Below are positions 17,082-24,439 of a DNA stretch of 44,336 bases, piece by piece; within the stretch, counting starts at the first letter, position 1; the number at the start of each line of letters is the position of its first letter. Below the pieces are notes generated by a model that worked only from the letters and a program-made list of their open reading frames with translations, was not told the DNA's origin and made no database searches. Position numbers and translations under genes: made by a program. The DNA is taken from the NCBI GenBank assembly GCA_030446545.1, contig JAUJNB010000007.1:36133-80468 (forward strand), read 5' to 3'. This stretch comes from Acidimicrobiales bacterium. GTDB taxonomy: Bacteria > Actinomycetota > Acidimicrobiia > Acidimicrobiales > CADCSY01.

Positions 17082-17984
17082 GTGTCCGGCTTCCATCGCC
17101 TCGTCGGCGGCCTCGGGCGCGTGCTCATGTCCGCCGGCGTCGTGGTCCTGCTGTTCGTGGTCTACCAGCTCTGGGGTACGGGCCTGCGGGAGGCACAGGC
17201 CCAGGATGACCTCACCCAGGCGTTCGCCCAGGCCACGGCCACGGCCTCGGCCCCCGCCTCGGCCCCCGAGGACGTCCCTGCTCCCCTCCCTCCACCCGAG
17301 GGCGAGGCCGTGGCCATTCTCCGCATCCCCAAGATCGAGGTGGAGAAGGCAGTGGTGGAGGGGGTGGGCGTGGCCGACCTCAAGAAGGGGCCGGGCCACT
17401 ACCCCGGCACCCCCATGCCCGGCCAACCCGGCAACGCCGCCATCGCCGGCCACCGCACCACCTACGGCGCTCCCTTCTTCGAGCTCGACCAGCTCGAGAT
17501 GGGCGACGAGATCCTGGTCCGGACCCTCCAAGGTGAGTTCCGCTACGAGGTCGACCGCACCATGGTGGTTCGCCCCACCCAGGTGGAGGTGCTCGACCCC
17601 ACCGAGGAGGACCGCCTCACCCTCACCACCTGCAACCCTCGCTTCAGCGCCGCCGAGCGCCTGATCGTCTCAGCGGTCCTGACGGGCCCCTCGGCGCCGG
17701 CACCCGAGCTCCCGACGCCGACGCCGGGACCCGAGCTCTCGGCGCCGGAGCCGTCGAACACCGAGCCGGTGTCCCTGGACGAGGGGGCACTGGCGGGTGA
17801 TCCCACGGCCCGGGCCCCAGCAGTGCTCTGGGGGCTGCTGGCCATGGTGGTGTGGTTGGTCACCTCGTTCACCGCCCGCACCTGGCGGCGCTGGCCCGCC
17901 TACCTGCTGGGTACCCCGGTGACGCTCGTGGTCCTGTTCGTGTGCTTCGAGCAGGTCGCCCGCCTGTTCCCCGCCAACATCTGA
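17082..17984 (+). CDS. Class E sortase
   Basis: Membrane-bound cysteine transpeptidase that anchors proteins to the cell envelope. The 300 residues have an N-terminal membrane helix (about 15-31), an Ala/Pro-rich linker, the catalytic domain with His124 (IAGHRTTYG), Cys184 (TLTTCNPR) and Arg193, a Pro-rich linker and two C-terminal membrane helices (about 245-263 and 272-290). The TLTTC strand and the C-terminal helices are class E features, common in high-GC actinobacteria. I saw no sortase substrate with a clear C-terminal sorting signal in the window. Confidence 0.92.
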   Translation: MSGFHRLVGGLGRVLMSAGVVVLLFVVYQLWGTGLREAQAQDDLTQAFAQATATASAPASAPEDVPAPLPPPEGEAVAILRIPKIEVEKAVVEGVGVADLKKGPGHYPGTPMPGQPGNAAIAGHRTTYGAPFFELDQLEMGDEILVRTLQGEFRYEVDRTMVVRPTQVEVLDPTEEDRLTLTTCNPRFSAAERLIVSAVLTGPSAPAPELPTPTPGPELSAPEPSNTEPVSLDEGALAGDPTARAPAVLWGLLAMVVWLVTSFTARTWRRWPAYLLGTPVTLVVLFVCFEQVARLFPANI

Positions 17985-18028
17985 CCGACCGGTCACGGGA
18001 ACTCGTCGCCAAGAAACCCGTACACCCG

Positions 18029-18475
18029 TCAGCCGTTCACGTAGGCTTGGCCGATGAGGTAGGCCATCACCGCGCTGACCAGGCCGATGTCGACCAGGAC
18101 CGCCAGAACCCGGGCCCGGCGGATCGGATCGGTGAAGCGGATCCAGCCCACGATGAGGTAGAAGCCGAGGGGGAGCATCCCCCCGACGTAGTGGATGTAG
18201 AGCTGGACCACGCCCATGCCCTGGTCGAGCAGCTTGATGCCGAGCAGGGCCTGGATCATCAAGAAGACCTGGCTCAGCGAGACCAGGACCTGGGCTCGCC
18301 GGTCGAAGGGGCGACGCTTGACCGCCAGCACCGTCAACCAGACGGCGGCGACCAGGAGCGACGCCACCACCAGCCCACCGTTCAGCCGGTGCACCGACGG
18401 CTGGACGATGAAGTTGTCGATCTTGCCACCGCCGAGGTCGCCGCTCTGCTGGGCGATCAGGCCGAGCACACCCAT
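18029..18475 (-). CDS. Four-helix membrane protein with two membrane histidines, divergent from the nuo-like operon
   Basis: I do not recognise the family. ATG 18475 follows GGGAG; the product is 148 residues with four predicted membrane helices (about 33-52, 62-80, 94-111 and 123-143). His29 (VHRLNGG) lies at the mouth of helix 1 and His95 (YIHYVGG) at the start of helix 3, the arrangement of heme b-ligating four-helix bundles such as halves of CtaA or b561-type proteins; heme binding is my inference. The gene shares its upstream region with the complex I-like operon, so it may be co-regulated and could supply or accept electrons there. Convergent with the sortase gene. Confidence 0.7.
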   Translation of the reverse strand: MGVLGLIAQQSGDLGGGKIDNFIVQPSVHRLNGGLVVASLLVAAVWLTVLAVKRRPFDRRAQVLVSLSQVFLMIQALLGIKLLDQGMGVVQLYIHYVGGMLPLGFYLIVGWIRFTDPIRRARVLAVLVDIGLVSAVMAYLIGQAYVNG

Positions 18476-18582
18476 TTGGTCTCCCTTGGTGTTCCACACC
18501 GGCTCATGGTTCCGCCCAGGGCGGAACTCCGGCTCGGCCACGTTCGCACACCCACGCAACTTCCGGCACATCAACACGCCGG

Positions 18583-18610
18583 TTGCCAACATACCCTGGG
18601 GGGGTATACT
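18583..18610 (+). promoter_or_regulatory. Strong promoter with an overlapping G-tract palindrome (CsoR-like operator candidate) of the nuo-like operon
   Basis: TTGCCA (18583-18588), 16 bases, TATACT (18605-18610) make a near-consensus housekeeping promoter. Within the spacer and -10 lies ATACCC-N5-GGGTAT (18591-18607), a palindrome with a run of seven Gs. CsoR/RcnR family repressors bind G-tracts flanked by TA-rich ends, so metal (copper) control is possible. The -10 would be blocked by a bound repressor. nuoA starts 45 bases downstream. No csoR-like gene is in the window. Confidence 0.6.
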
Positions 18611-18655
18611 GAGCGGCGTGACACCACCGGGGGAAGTGGCGGCGGGGAAGAGCAG

Positions 18656-19015
18656 GTGACCATGGCTCCCTTCGGCGCCGCCGTCGTCGTCGTGCTCGCC
18701 GGCGGCATCGCCGTGCTGGCCGCCCGCTGGCTCCCCCCGGCTGTCGGGCCGGAGGCCACCGCTCCCGAGCGAATCCCCTTCCTCGGTGGTGGCGTCCCCG
18801 AAGTGCACGCCTGGAGCCGCTTCCACATCCGGTACTACGCCATGGCCCTGCTCTTCCTCGCCTTCGACATGGAGATGGTTTTCATGTACCCCTGGGCCGT
18901 CGTCTTCGCCGCCGAAGGAGCCGTCGCCCTGGTCGAGATGCTCATGTTCATCACCATCCTCCTCCTCGGCATCCTCTACGCCTGGCGCGAGGGAGCGCTG
19001 TCGTGGGCCTCCTGA
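18656..19015 (+). CDS. nuoA: NADH-quinone oxidoreductase subunit A-like protein (loop Cys missing)
   Basis: Membrane subunit beside the quinone site of complex I. About 119 residues, three membrane helices, and the conserved FDMEMVFMYPWAVVF (normally FDxExxFLYPWAV). The loop that normally reads PYECG, whose Cys reports the active/deactive transition in complex I, here reads PFLGG, with no Cys. GTG 18656 follows GGGGAAG; ATG 18662 is an alternative. First gene of the operon, overlapping the next by 13 bases. Confidence 0.9.
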   Translation: MTMAPFGAAVVVVLAGGIAVLAARWLPPAVGPEATAPERIPFLGGGVPEVHAWSRFHIRYYAMALLFLAFDMEMVFMYPWAVVFAAEGAVALVEMLMFITILLLGILYAWREGALSWAS

Positions 19016-20460
19016 GCGCGGCCGCCGGCCGGGCCGAGGTCCCCGTCTTCCCGGTCGTGGGGGTCGGTGGCCGCCAGGCGGCCGAGGCCCTGTGGCTGAT
19101 GCCCGGCATCCGGGTGGTCGACAGCCCCCGGGCCGCCGTCCTGTTGGTCGTGGTCGGCCGGCTCACCCGGGCGCTGCTGCACCCCACAATGCTGGTCCAC
19201 GACCAGCTGCCCGGGCCGAGGGCGACCCTGTGGTGGCCCGGGGCCGGCGGAGCGACTCCTGATGACGGGGCCCAGGGAACCGAGGACCTGCTGGCCGCCC
19301 TTCCCGACGTGGTCACCACCGTCCCCGGCGACACCGCCGGCCTGCTGGCCGTCTTCGCCGACCTCCTCAGCGGGCGGCGACCGTCGGGCCGGCCGGCGCT
19401 GGTCGACGTCGAGTACCCCCGCTGGCGGGGCGTGGGCCCGCACGGTCACGGGGGCGAGGGGATGATGGGCGGCGTCCCGTTCGGGCGACCGTTGGCCGAG
19501 ATGGCCGACGACCCCGACGGCCTCATGCTCGATCAGCTCCCCCTGCGGGTGGGACCGTTCTTCCCGGCCTGGCCCCCCGGCCTCATCCTCGACGTCGGGC
19601 TGCAGGGTGATGTGCTGCGGGGCGTCGCCGTGGGTGACAACCCCTACCGTTCGTGGCCGGGCGACGAACCGGTAGGGCCCCTCGACACCGCCCTGTTCCT
19701 CGCGACCCGCACCATGGCGACCACCGTGGCCGCCTTGGAGGTGGCCCGGGCCCGCCACCACCTCCGTTGGCTGAGCCGGACCCTGCGGGGGCACGGGTTG
19801 GCCGCTCGGGCACAGCGCGTCGGTGCGCTGGCCCAGTCCCTCTCGGTCGATGATCGACCGGTGGTCGAGGCTCTGGCCCGGCGCCTCGGCCGGGACGCCG
19901 GCCTGGCTGCCGCCACATCGGGCGTGGGCATCGTCGACCGGGCCGCGCTGGAGCGTGTCGGGATCGATCGGTACGGCGGGCCGGTGGCCCGGGCCGCCGG
20001 CCTCGGCATCGACGCCCGGACCCACGACCCGGCCTACGCCGACCTCGGCTTCGCCCCGGTGATCCACCACGAGGGTGACGCCCGAGCTCGCCTGCGCCAG
20101 CGAGCGGCCGAGGCGGCCCAGGCCCTGAGCCTGGCCGAGCGGGCCGGCGAAATCGTCCGCCCTCCGGGTCGGCCGGTGGAGGGACCTCGAGGGGTGCTGG
20201 CTCCGCGGGAACCTCTGCCGTCGAGCGCCCTCCTCGCTCTGCTCCCTGACCTGCTCGACGGTCTGGAGTGGGGTGACGCCGTCACCACGGTGGCCAGCCT
20301 CGACCTCGACCTGGAGGAAGCCGCCCTCGACCAGTCGGTGGCGACCTGGCCGGCCAGGACCTCGGGCGGCCCCACCGGGGCGAGCACCACCGGGGCGGCC
20401 CCGACCTCGACCGGGCCGGCCCCGACCGGACCGGCCCCGACCTCGAGGGTGACCCCGTGA
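19003..20460 (+). CDS. Cysteine-free fusion of NuoB-like and NuoD-like domains (complex I connecting-module remnant)
   Basis: 485 residues with no cysteine. Residues about 20-125 follow the NuoB/hydrogenase small-subunit fold: MPGIRVVDSPRAAVLLVVVG, R.L, P...L..QLPGPRATLWWPGAGG match NuoB, yet all four N2 ligands are gone. Residues about 180-440 follow NuoD/hydrogenase large subunit: VGPFFPAWPPGLILDV replaces MGPQHPSTHGVLRL (the quinone-site His lost), GGPVARAAGLGIDART...YADLGF matches GPNLRASGV..D.R...Y..YDF, and DAVTTVASLDLDLEE matches the NuoD end. A His/Met-rich linker (145-157) joins the halves; the tail is Pro/Thr-rich. No NuoC domain. GTG 19003 with GGGAG upstream. It probably caps the membrane arm without carrying out electron transfer. 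Confidence 0.8.
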   Translation: MGLLSAAAGRAEVPVFPVVGVGGRQAAEALWLMPGIRVVDSPRAAVLLVVVGRLTRALLHPTMLVHDQLPGPRATLWWPGAGGATPDDGAQGTEDLLAALPDVVTTVPGDTAGLLAVFADLLSGRRPSGRPALVDVEYPRWRGVGPHGHGGEGMMGGVPFGRPLAEMADDPDGLMLDQLPLRVGPFFPAWPPGLILDVGLQGDVLRGVAVGDNPYRSWPGDEPVGPLDTALFLATRTMATTVAALEVARARHHLRWLSRTLRGHGLAARAQRVGALAQSLSVDDRPVVEALARRLGRDAGLAAATSGVGIVDRAALERVGIDRYGGPVARAAGLGIDARTHDPAYADLGFAPVIHHEGDARARLRQRAAEAAQALSLAERAGEIVRPPGRPVEGPRGVLAPREPLPSSALLALLPDLLDGLEWGDAVTTVASLDLDLEEAALDQSVATWPARTSGGPTGASTTGAAPTSTGPAPTGPAPTSRVTP

Positions 20461-21386
20461 ACTGGTCGGCACCGCTGCCTGGGGTCGTGCTGGTCGGCAC
20501 CGTGCTCGTCGCCGGTGCGTACGTGGCGTCGGTCCTCGACGCCGGGGCCGCCCGCCTGGTCGCCGGGCGCCCGCTTCGGGTGGGCGAGCTGGTGGCCGGG
20601 CCGTGGCGGGAGGCGGCGCTCTTGGCTCGCATCCGTCGCTCGACCACCGAACGGCCCGACGCCCAGACCTGGGCGCTGGCCCCGGCCCTGCTCGCCGCCA
20701 TGGCCGGGGTGGCCGTGGCCACCGTCCCCCTCGCCCCTGGCGTCGCGGTGGCCGACGTGGACGACGGCATCGTGTTGTTCGGGGCCGCCATGGCGGTGGT
20801 CATGGTGGGTGCCTTCCTGCACGGCTGGTCGTCCAACTCCGTCTTCCCCTTGGTCGGGGGCTACCGCTTCGTCGCCTTGGCCCTGTCCTACGAGATGCCC
20901 CTCGCCCTGGTCCTCATCGCCGCCGCCCTGCCCGCCCAGTCGCTCTCGGTGGGCGCCATCGTCGAGTCCCAGCAGGGGCTGTGGAACGTGGTGCGCCAGC
21001 CCCTCGGCCTGCCCCTCTTCTTGGTGGCGGGCATGGGCCTGGCCTTCTGGGGACCGCTCGGCATGTCCGACGGGGCCGACCTGGCCGGGGGCACCGGTGT
21101 CGAGGCCTCGGGCCCCGACCGCCTGGCCTGGGCCCTGGCCCGTCACTTCGTCCTCGTGGCCGTGGCCGTGATGGGGGCGGCGGTCTTCCTCGGCGGTTGG
21201 CAGGGCCCGGGCCTGCCCGGCGCGCTGTGGATGGCGATCAAGACCCTCGTCCTGCTGGCCGTCGTCGTGGGGGTGGGCCACCGGGTGGCCCGGATCCGCC
21301 TCGAGCGCTTCGTGGTGGTGGCCTGGGCCGTGCTCATCCCCCTCGCCCTGGTCGACGTCTTCGCCTCCGGAGCGCTGGCCCTGTGA
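20457..21386 (+). CDS. nuoH: NADH-quinone oxidoreductase subunit H-like protein (divergent)
   Basis: Membrane subunit that in complex I forms the quinone chamber with NuoB/NuoD and starts the proton path. The 309 residues have about eight membrane helices, keep the SYEMPLAL and LFLGGW-type (VFLGGWQGP) motifs, but the acidic loop usually reading FDLPEAESELVAGYxxEYSG is decayed to GMSDGADLAGGTGVEASG. That loss fits a lost quinone-reducing function in the neighbouring fusion. GTG 20457 overlaps the fusion stop as GTGA; the end overlaps nuoJ the same way. Confidence 0.88.
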   Translation: MNWSAPLPGVVLVGTVLVAGAYVASVLDAGAARLVAGRPLRVGELVAGPWREAALLARIRRSTTERPDAQTWALAPALLAAMAGVAVATVPLAPGVAVADVDDGIVLFGAAMAVVMVGAFLHGWSSNSVFPLVGGYRFVALALSYEMPLALVLIAAALPAQSLSVGAIVESQQGLWNVVRQPLGLPLFLVAGMGLAFWGPLGMSDGADLAGGTGVEASGPDRLAWALARHFVLVAVAVMGAAVFLGGWQGPGLPGALWMAIKTLVLLAVVVGVGHRVARIRLERFVVVAWAVLIPLALVDVFASGALAL

Positions 21387-22027
21387 GCGAACCGGTGATG
21401 ACCGACGCCGCGTTGGTGGCCGACGTGGCCATTTGGCTCTTCGGCGGGGGCAGCGTGGTGGCCGCCTGGCTGGTCTTCCGCACCGACTCGATGGTGCGGG
21501 CCGCCTACTGGCTCCTGGCCTCGTTCGTGGCCGTGGGGATGGTGATGGTGCTGCTCCAGGCCCGCTTCCTCGGCCTGGTGCTGGTGCTGATGATGGCGGG
21601 CGAGATGACGATCATGGCCGCCTTCATGGTCATGTTCATGATGAACCCGGCCGGGCTCAACCCCATGTCGATGGTCCACCAGCACACCACGGCCAAGGTG
21701 GCCGGGGTGGTCGCCTTCGCCGGTCTGGCCTTCGTGGGCCTGGTGGCCGAGTTCCCCGACCGCCCGGTCGACCCGGCGTCTGAGCCCACAGCCGAGCTGG
21801 GCGAGGAGCTCCTCGGGGACTCCATGCTCATCTTCGAGACCGCCGGCGTGACCCTGCTCGCCACCATGATCGGGGCCATCGCCATCGCCGGGAAGCGGGG
21901 CCGCTTCGGCAACGCCCAGGAGGGCTCGGCCCCACCTCCGGTCGACCCCGATGCCCCGGCCGGGCCCGATGCCCACCCGTCTCCCATGCACGGCGGCCAC
22001 GGCGGCCACGGCGGGATGCACCACTGA
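21383..22027 (+). CDS. nuoJ: NADH-quinone oxidoreductase subunit J-like protein with His-rich tail
   Basis: Small membrane-arm subunit with five membrane helices; the third conserved helix (GLVLVLMMAGEMTIMAAFMVMF) is recognisable and Met-rich. The 214 residues end in a hydrophilic tail with HGGHGGHGGMHH, which could bind transition metal. nuoI, which normally lies between nuoH and nuoJ, is absent. GTG 21383 overlaps the nuoH stop (GTGA); its own stop overlaps nuoK's ATG by one base. Confidence 0.88.
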   Translation: MSEPVMTDAALVADVAIWLFGGGSVVAAWLVFRTDSMVRAAYWLLASFVAVGMVMVLLQARFLGLVLVLMMAGEMTIMAAFMVMFMMNPAGLNPMSMVHQHTTAKVAGVVAFAGLAFVGLVAEFPDRPVDPASEPTAELGEELLGDSMLIFETAGVTLLATMIGAIAIAGKRGRFGNAQEGSAPPPVDPDAPAGPDAHPSPMHGGHGGHGGMHH

Positions 22028-22332
22028 TGGAGCTCCAGCTCCTGCTCGTGGTCAGCGCCGCCCTCTTCGGCATCGGCGTCTACGGGGCCCTGTCCCAGCA
22101 GACCTTCGTCATGATCATGATGGGCATCGAGCTCATGCTCAACGGGGCCATGCTGGCCGGGGTCGCCCTGTGGGGCGTGAGCGGCGCCGGCGCCCCCAAG
22201 GGCCAGTTGCTCATCGTCATCATCCTGACCGTCATGGCCGTGGAGGCGGCCCTGGGCTTCGCCCTGGTCATCGGCATCTTCCGCACCCGACAGGCCGACA
22301 TGACCGAGATGCTCGACGAGCTGCAGGGATGA
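22027..22332 (+). CDS. nuoK: NADH-quinone oxidoreductase subunit K
   Basis: Membrane-arm subunit of 101 residues and three helices, homologous to MrpC. The two glutamates needed for proton transfer in E. coli NuoK are kept: Glu35 (MMGIELMLNG) and Glu73 (MAVEAALGFAL). The best-conserved member of the operon, supporting retained ion movement. ATG 22027 in a TGATG overlap with nuoJ. Confidence 0.93.
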   Translation: MELQLLLVVSAALFGIGVYGALSQQTFVMIMMGIELMLNGAMLAGVALWGVSGAGAPKGQLLIVIILTVMAVEAALGFALVIGIFRTRQADMTEMLDELQG

Positions 22333-22370
22333 CGACGGTGCCCGCCCTCGGTCCTGGGGTGTCGCGGTGA
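22329..22370 (+). CDS. 13-codon micro-ORF bridging nuoK and nuoL
   Basis: ATG 22329 overlaps the nuoK stop as ATGA, and its TGA (22368-22370) overlaps the nuoL GTG as GTGA; it reads MTTVPALGPGVSR. It exactly fills the only gap between nuoH and nuoM, so it may carry terminating ribosomes from nuoK to nuoL. It could also be a remnant of an older nuoL N-terminus. No independent evidence that it is translated. Confidence 0.3.
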   Translation: MTTVPALGPGVSR

Positions 22371-24439
22371 CGGCCTGGCTGGTGCTCCTCGTGCCCCTGG
22401 CCGGCGCCGCCACCGTCCTCGCCGCCCGCCGGCGCCACCGCCTGCTGCTCCCCCTGGCCCTGGCCGGCAGCCTGGCCTCGTTGGCAGTGGGCGCCTGGGC
22501 CGCGGCCACCGGTCCTGCCGCCACCTGGCGCTGGGGGAGACATCTGGCCCTGGCCCTCGAGGTGGAGGGCCTGGCCCGGGTCATGGTCGTGCTGGTGGCG
22601 GCCATCGCCCTGCCCGTGGTGGCCTACGCCGGCGTCAGCCTGGCCCACGATCGGGGTCTGGCCCGCCTGCTCGGTCTGCTCCTGGCCTTTGTCGGCGCCA
22701 TGTCGGTGCTGGTGACGGCCTCCAACCTGCTGACCCTGCTGGTGGCCTGGGAGCTGGTGGGCATCGCTTCGTGGGCCCTGGTCGCCCACGACTGGCGCCA
22801 GGCCGAGGTGGCGCCGCTCGCCCTGCACGTCTTCCTCACCACCCGCACCGGTGACTTGGGCCTGGTGGCCGCCGCCGGGGTGGTGCTGGCCGTCGCCGGC
22901 ACCACCGACTACGACGCCCTGGCCGGCCTCTCCGGCTGGCCCGTGCACGTGGTGGCGGGCGGGCTGCTGCTGGCGGCGGCGGCCAAGTCGGCCCAACTCC
23001 CGTTCTCACCCTGGCTGTTCTCGGCCATGGCCGGGCCCACGCCCGCCAGCGCCCTGCTGCACTCGGCGACCATGGTGGCCGCCGGGGCCTACGCCCTGGC
23101 CCGCACCGTCCCCCTTCTCGACGCCGCCTCTTGGCTGGCCCCCGCCGTGGCCGGACTGGGCCTGGCCACCGCCCTCGCCGGTGGGGTGGTGGCCAGCGTC
23201 CAGACCGACCTCAAACGGGCCCTGGCTGCGTCGACCTCGGCCCAGTACGGCCTCATCCTGGTGGCCGTGGGCGCCGGCTCCGCAGCCGCCGCCGGCACCC
23301 ACCTGGTCACCCACGCCACGCTCAAGGCCCTGCTGTTCCTGGGCGCCGGCGTGGCCCTGCACACCGCCGGCACCCTCGACCTGCGGCGGCTGCGGCTGGG
23401 CCGGGCCCTGCCCTTCGTGGCCGCCACCTTCGCCGTGGGGGCTCTGGCCCTGGCCGCCGTCCCCCCCCTCGGCGCCGCCCGCTCCAAGGAGGGGATCCTG
23501 GCCGCGGCCGTGCACCGCAGCGCCTGGCTGGGCGCCGGCGTGCTGGCGGCCTCCTTCTTGAGCGCCCTCTACGCCGGCCGCTTGGCCCTGCTGGCCTACG
23601 GCCCCGGACCGGCTTCCCTCGCCCGCCCCGGCCCCATCCTCGGCGCCGGCCCTGTGCCCGGTGCCGGCTCGGCGTCGGACCCCTCGCCCTCAATTGTGGA
23701 GGATCGTGGCTGCTCAGCCATCAAAATGCTCCACAATCGAACGGACGAACGGCCTCCGATCTTCGAGCGTGGGACGCTCGAACGACCGCCAGCAGTCGAA
23801 CGGGGGGCGCTGGGCGGCCTGGCCGCCGCCACCCTCGCCCTCTCCGCCCTGTGGCTCCCGGGTGCCGCCGACCTGGTCGAGGACGCCACCGGCGGCGCCC
23901 TGGTGGCCGGCGAGGCCTGGGAGCTGGTGGCCTCGGTCCTGGCCGTGGCCGCCGCCGCCGGGCTGATCGCCCTGCTCTCGCGCCGTGGCCACCTGGCCTC
24001 CCTGGGCCTGCCCACCCGGACCCAGGCGGCCGTCGGGGCGTGGTTGGGGCTGCCGGCGTTGGCCGAGCACCTGGTGGTCAACCCCGTGCTGGCCCTCTCC
24101 CGCAGCCTGGCCGCCCTCGACGACCGGGTGGTCGACGCCGGTGTGCGGGCCGCCGTGCGCGTCGCCGCCGCCCTGTCCCGACTCCTGGCCTGGTGGGGCG
24201 AGCGCAGCGTCGACGGGCTGGTCCAGGGCGTGGCCGGGATGACGCTGCGCACCGCCGCTTTCTCCCGGGCCACCGACGAGCGGGCCGTCGACCGAGCCGT
24301 GGAGGAGCTGGCCCGGGGGACCACCTCGGCCGGTCGCCAGGGCCAGCGGCTCCAGACGGGCATGTCCCACCACTACTACGTGATCGTCGCCCTCGGCCTG
24401 GTGGCCGCGGTCGCCGTCGCCGCCCTGGGGAGGTCCTGA
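22367..24439 (+). CDS. nuoL: NADH-quinone oxidoreductase subunit L (antiporter-like), with an in-frame palindromic insertion
   Basis: Antiporter-like ion-pumping subunit of 690 residues, with the Mrp/NuoL core of about 14 helices and a C-terminal extension ending in a helix. TM5 Glu129 (LLVAWELVG), TM7 Lys207 (AAAAKSAQLPFSPWL) and the TM8/TM12 lysines (TDLKRAL; HATLKALLF) are kept. Residues about 443-472 are encoded by an AT-richer, palindrome-rich segment (23693-23782) that looks inserted in a loop. GTG 22367 has no clear ribosome-binding sequence and seems coupled to the micro-ORF. The stop overlaps nuoM by one base. Confidence 0.93.
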   Translation: MTAWLVLLVPLAGAATVLAARRRHRLLLPLALAGSLASLAVGAWAAATGPAATWRWGRHLALALEVEGLARVMVVLVAAIALPVVAYAGVSLAHDRGLARLLGLLLAFVGAMSVLVTASNLLTLLVAWELVGIASWALVAHDWRQAEVAPLALHVFLTTRTGDLGLVAAAGVVLAVAGTTDYDALAGLSGWPVHVVAGGLLLAAAAKSAQLPFSPWLFSAMAGPTPASALLHSATMVAAGAYALARTVPLLDAASWLAPAVAGLGLATALAGGVVASVQTDLKRALAASTSAQYGLILVAVGAGSAAAAGTHLVTHATLKALLFLGAGVALHTAGTLDLRRLRLGRALPFVAATFAVGALALAAVPPLGAARSKEGILAAAVHRSAWLGAGVLAASFLSALYAGRLALLAYGPGPASLARPGPILGAGPVPGAGSASDPSPSIVEDRGCSAIKMLHNRTDERPPIFERGTLERPPAVERGALGGLAAATLALSALWLPGAADLVEDATGGALVAGEAWELVASVLAVAAAAGLIALLSRRGHLASLGLPTRTQAAVGAWLGLPALAEHLVVNPVLALSRSLAALDDRVVDAGVRAAVRVAAALSRLLAWWGERSVDGLVQGVAGMTLRTAAFSRATDERAVDRAVEELARGTTSAGRQGQRLQTGMSHHYYVIVALGLVAAVAVAALGRS
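23693..23782. repeat. Compound palindromic element inside nuoL
   Basis: Arms ATTGTGGAG (23693-23701) and CTCCACAAT (23729-23737) enclose a second perfect hairpin TGGCTG-CT-CAGCCA (23707-23720); 24 bases later comes TTCGAGCGT-GGG-ACGCTCGAA (23762-23782). CGAACG occurs several times around and after them. Base composition and codon use differ from the flanks, and the segment encodes a hydrophilic loop with the only Cys of that region. It resembles small mobile palindromes that insert in frame in coding sequence. Confidence 0.65.
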
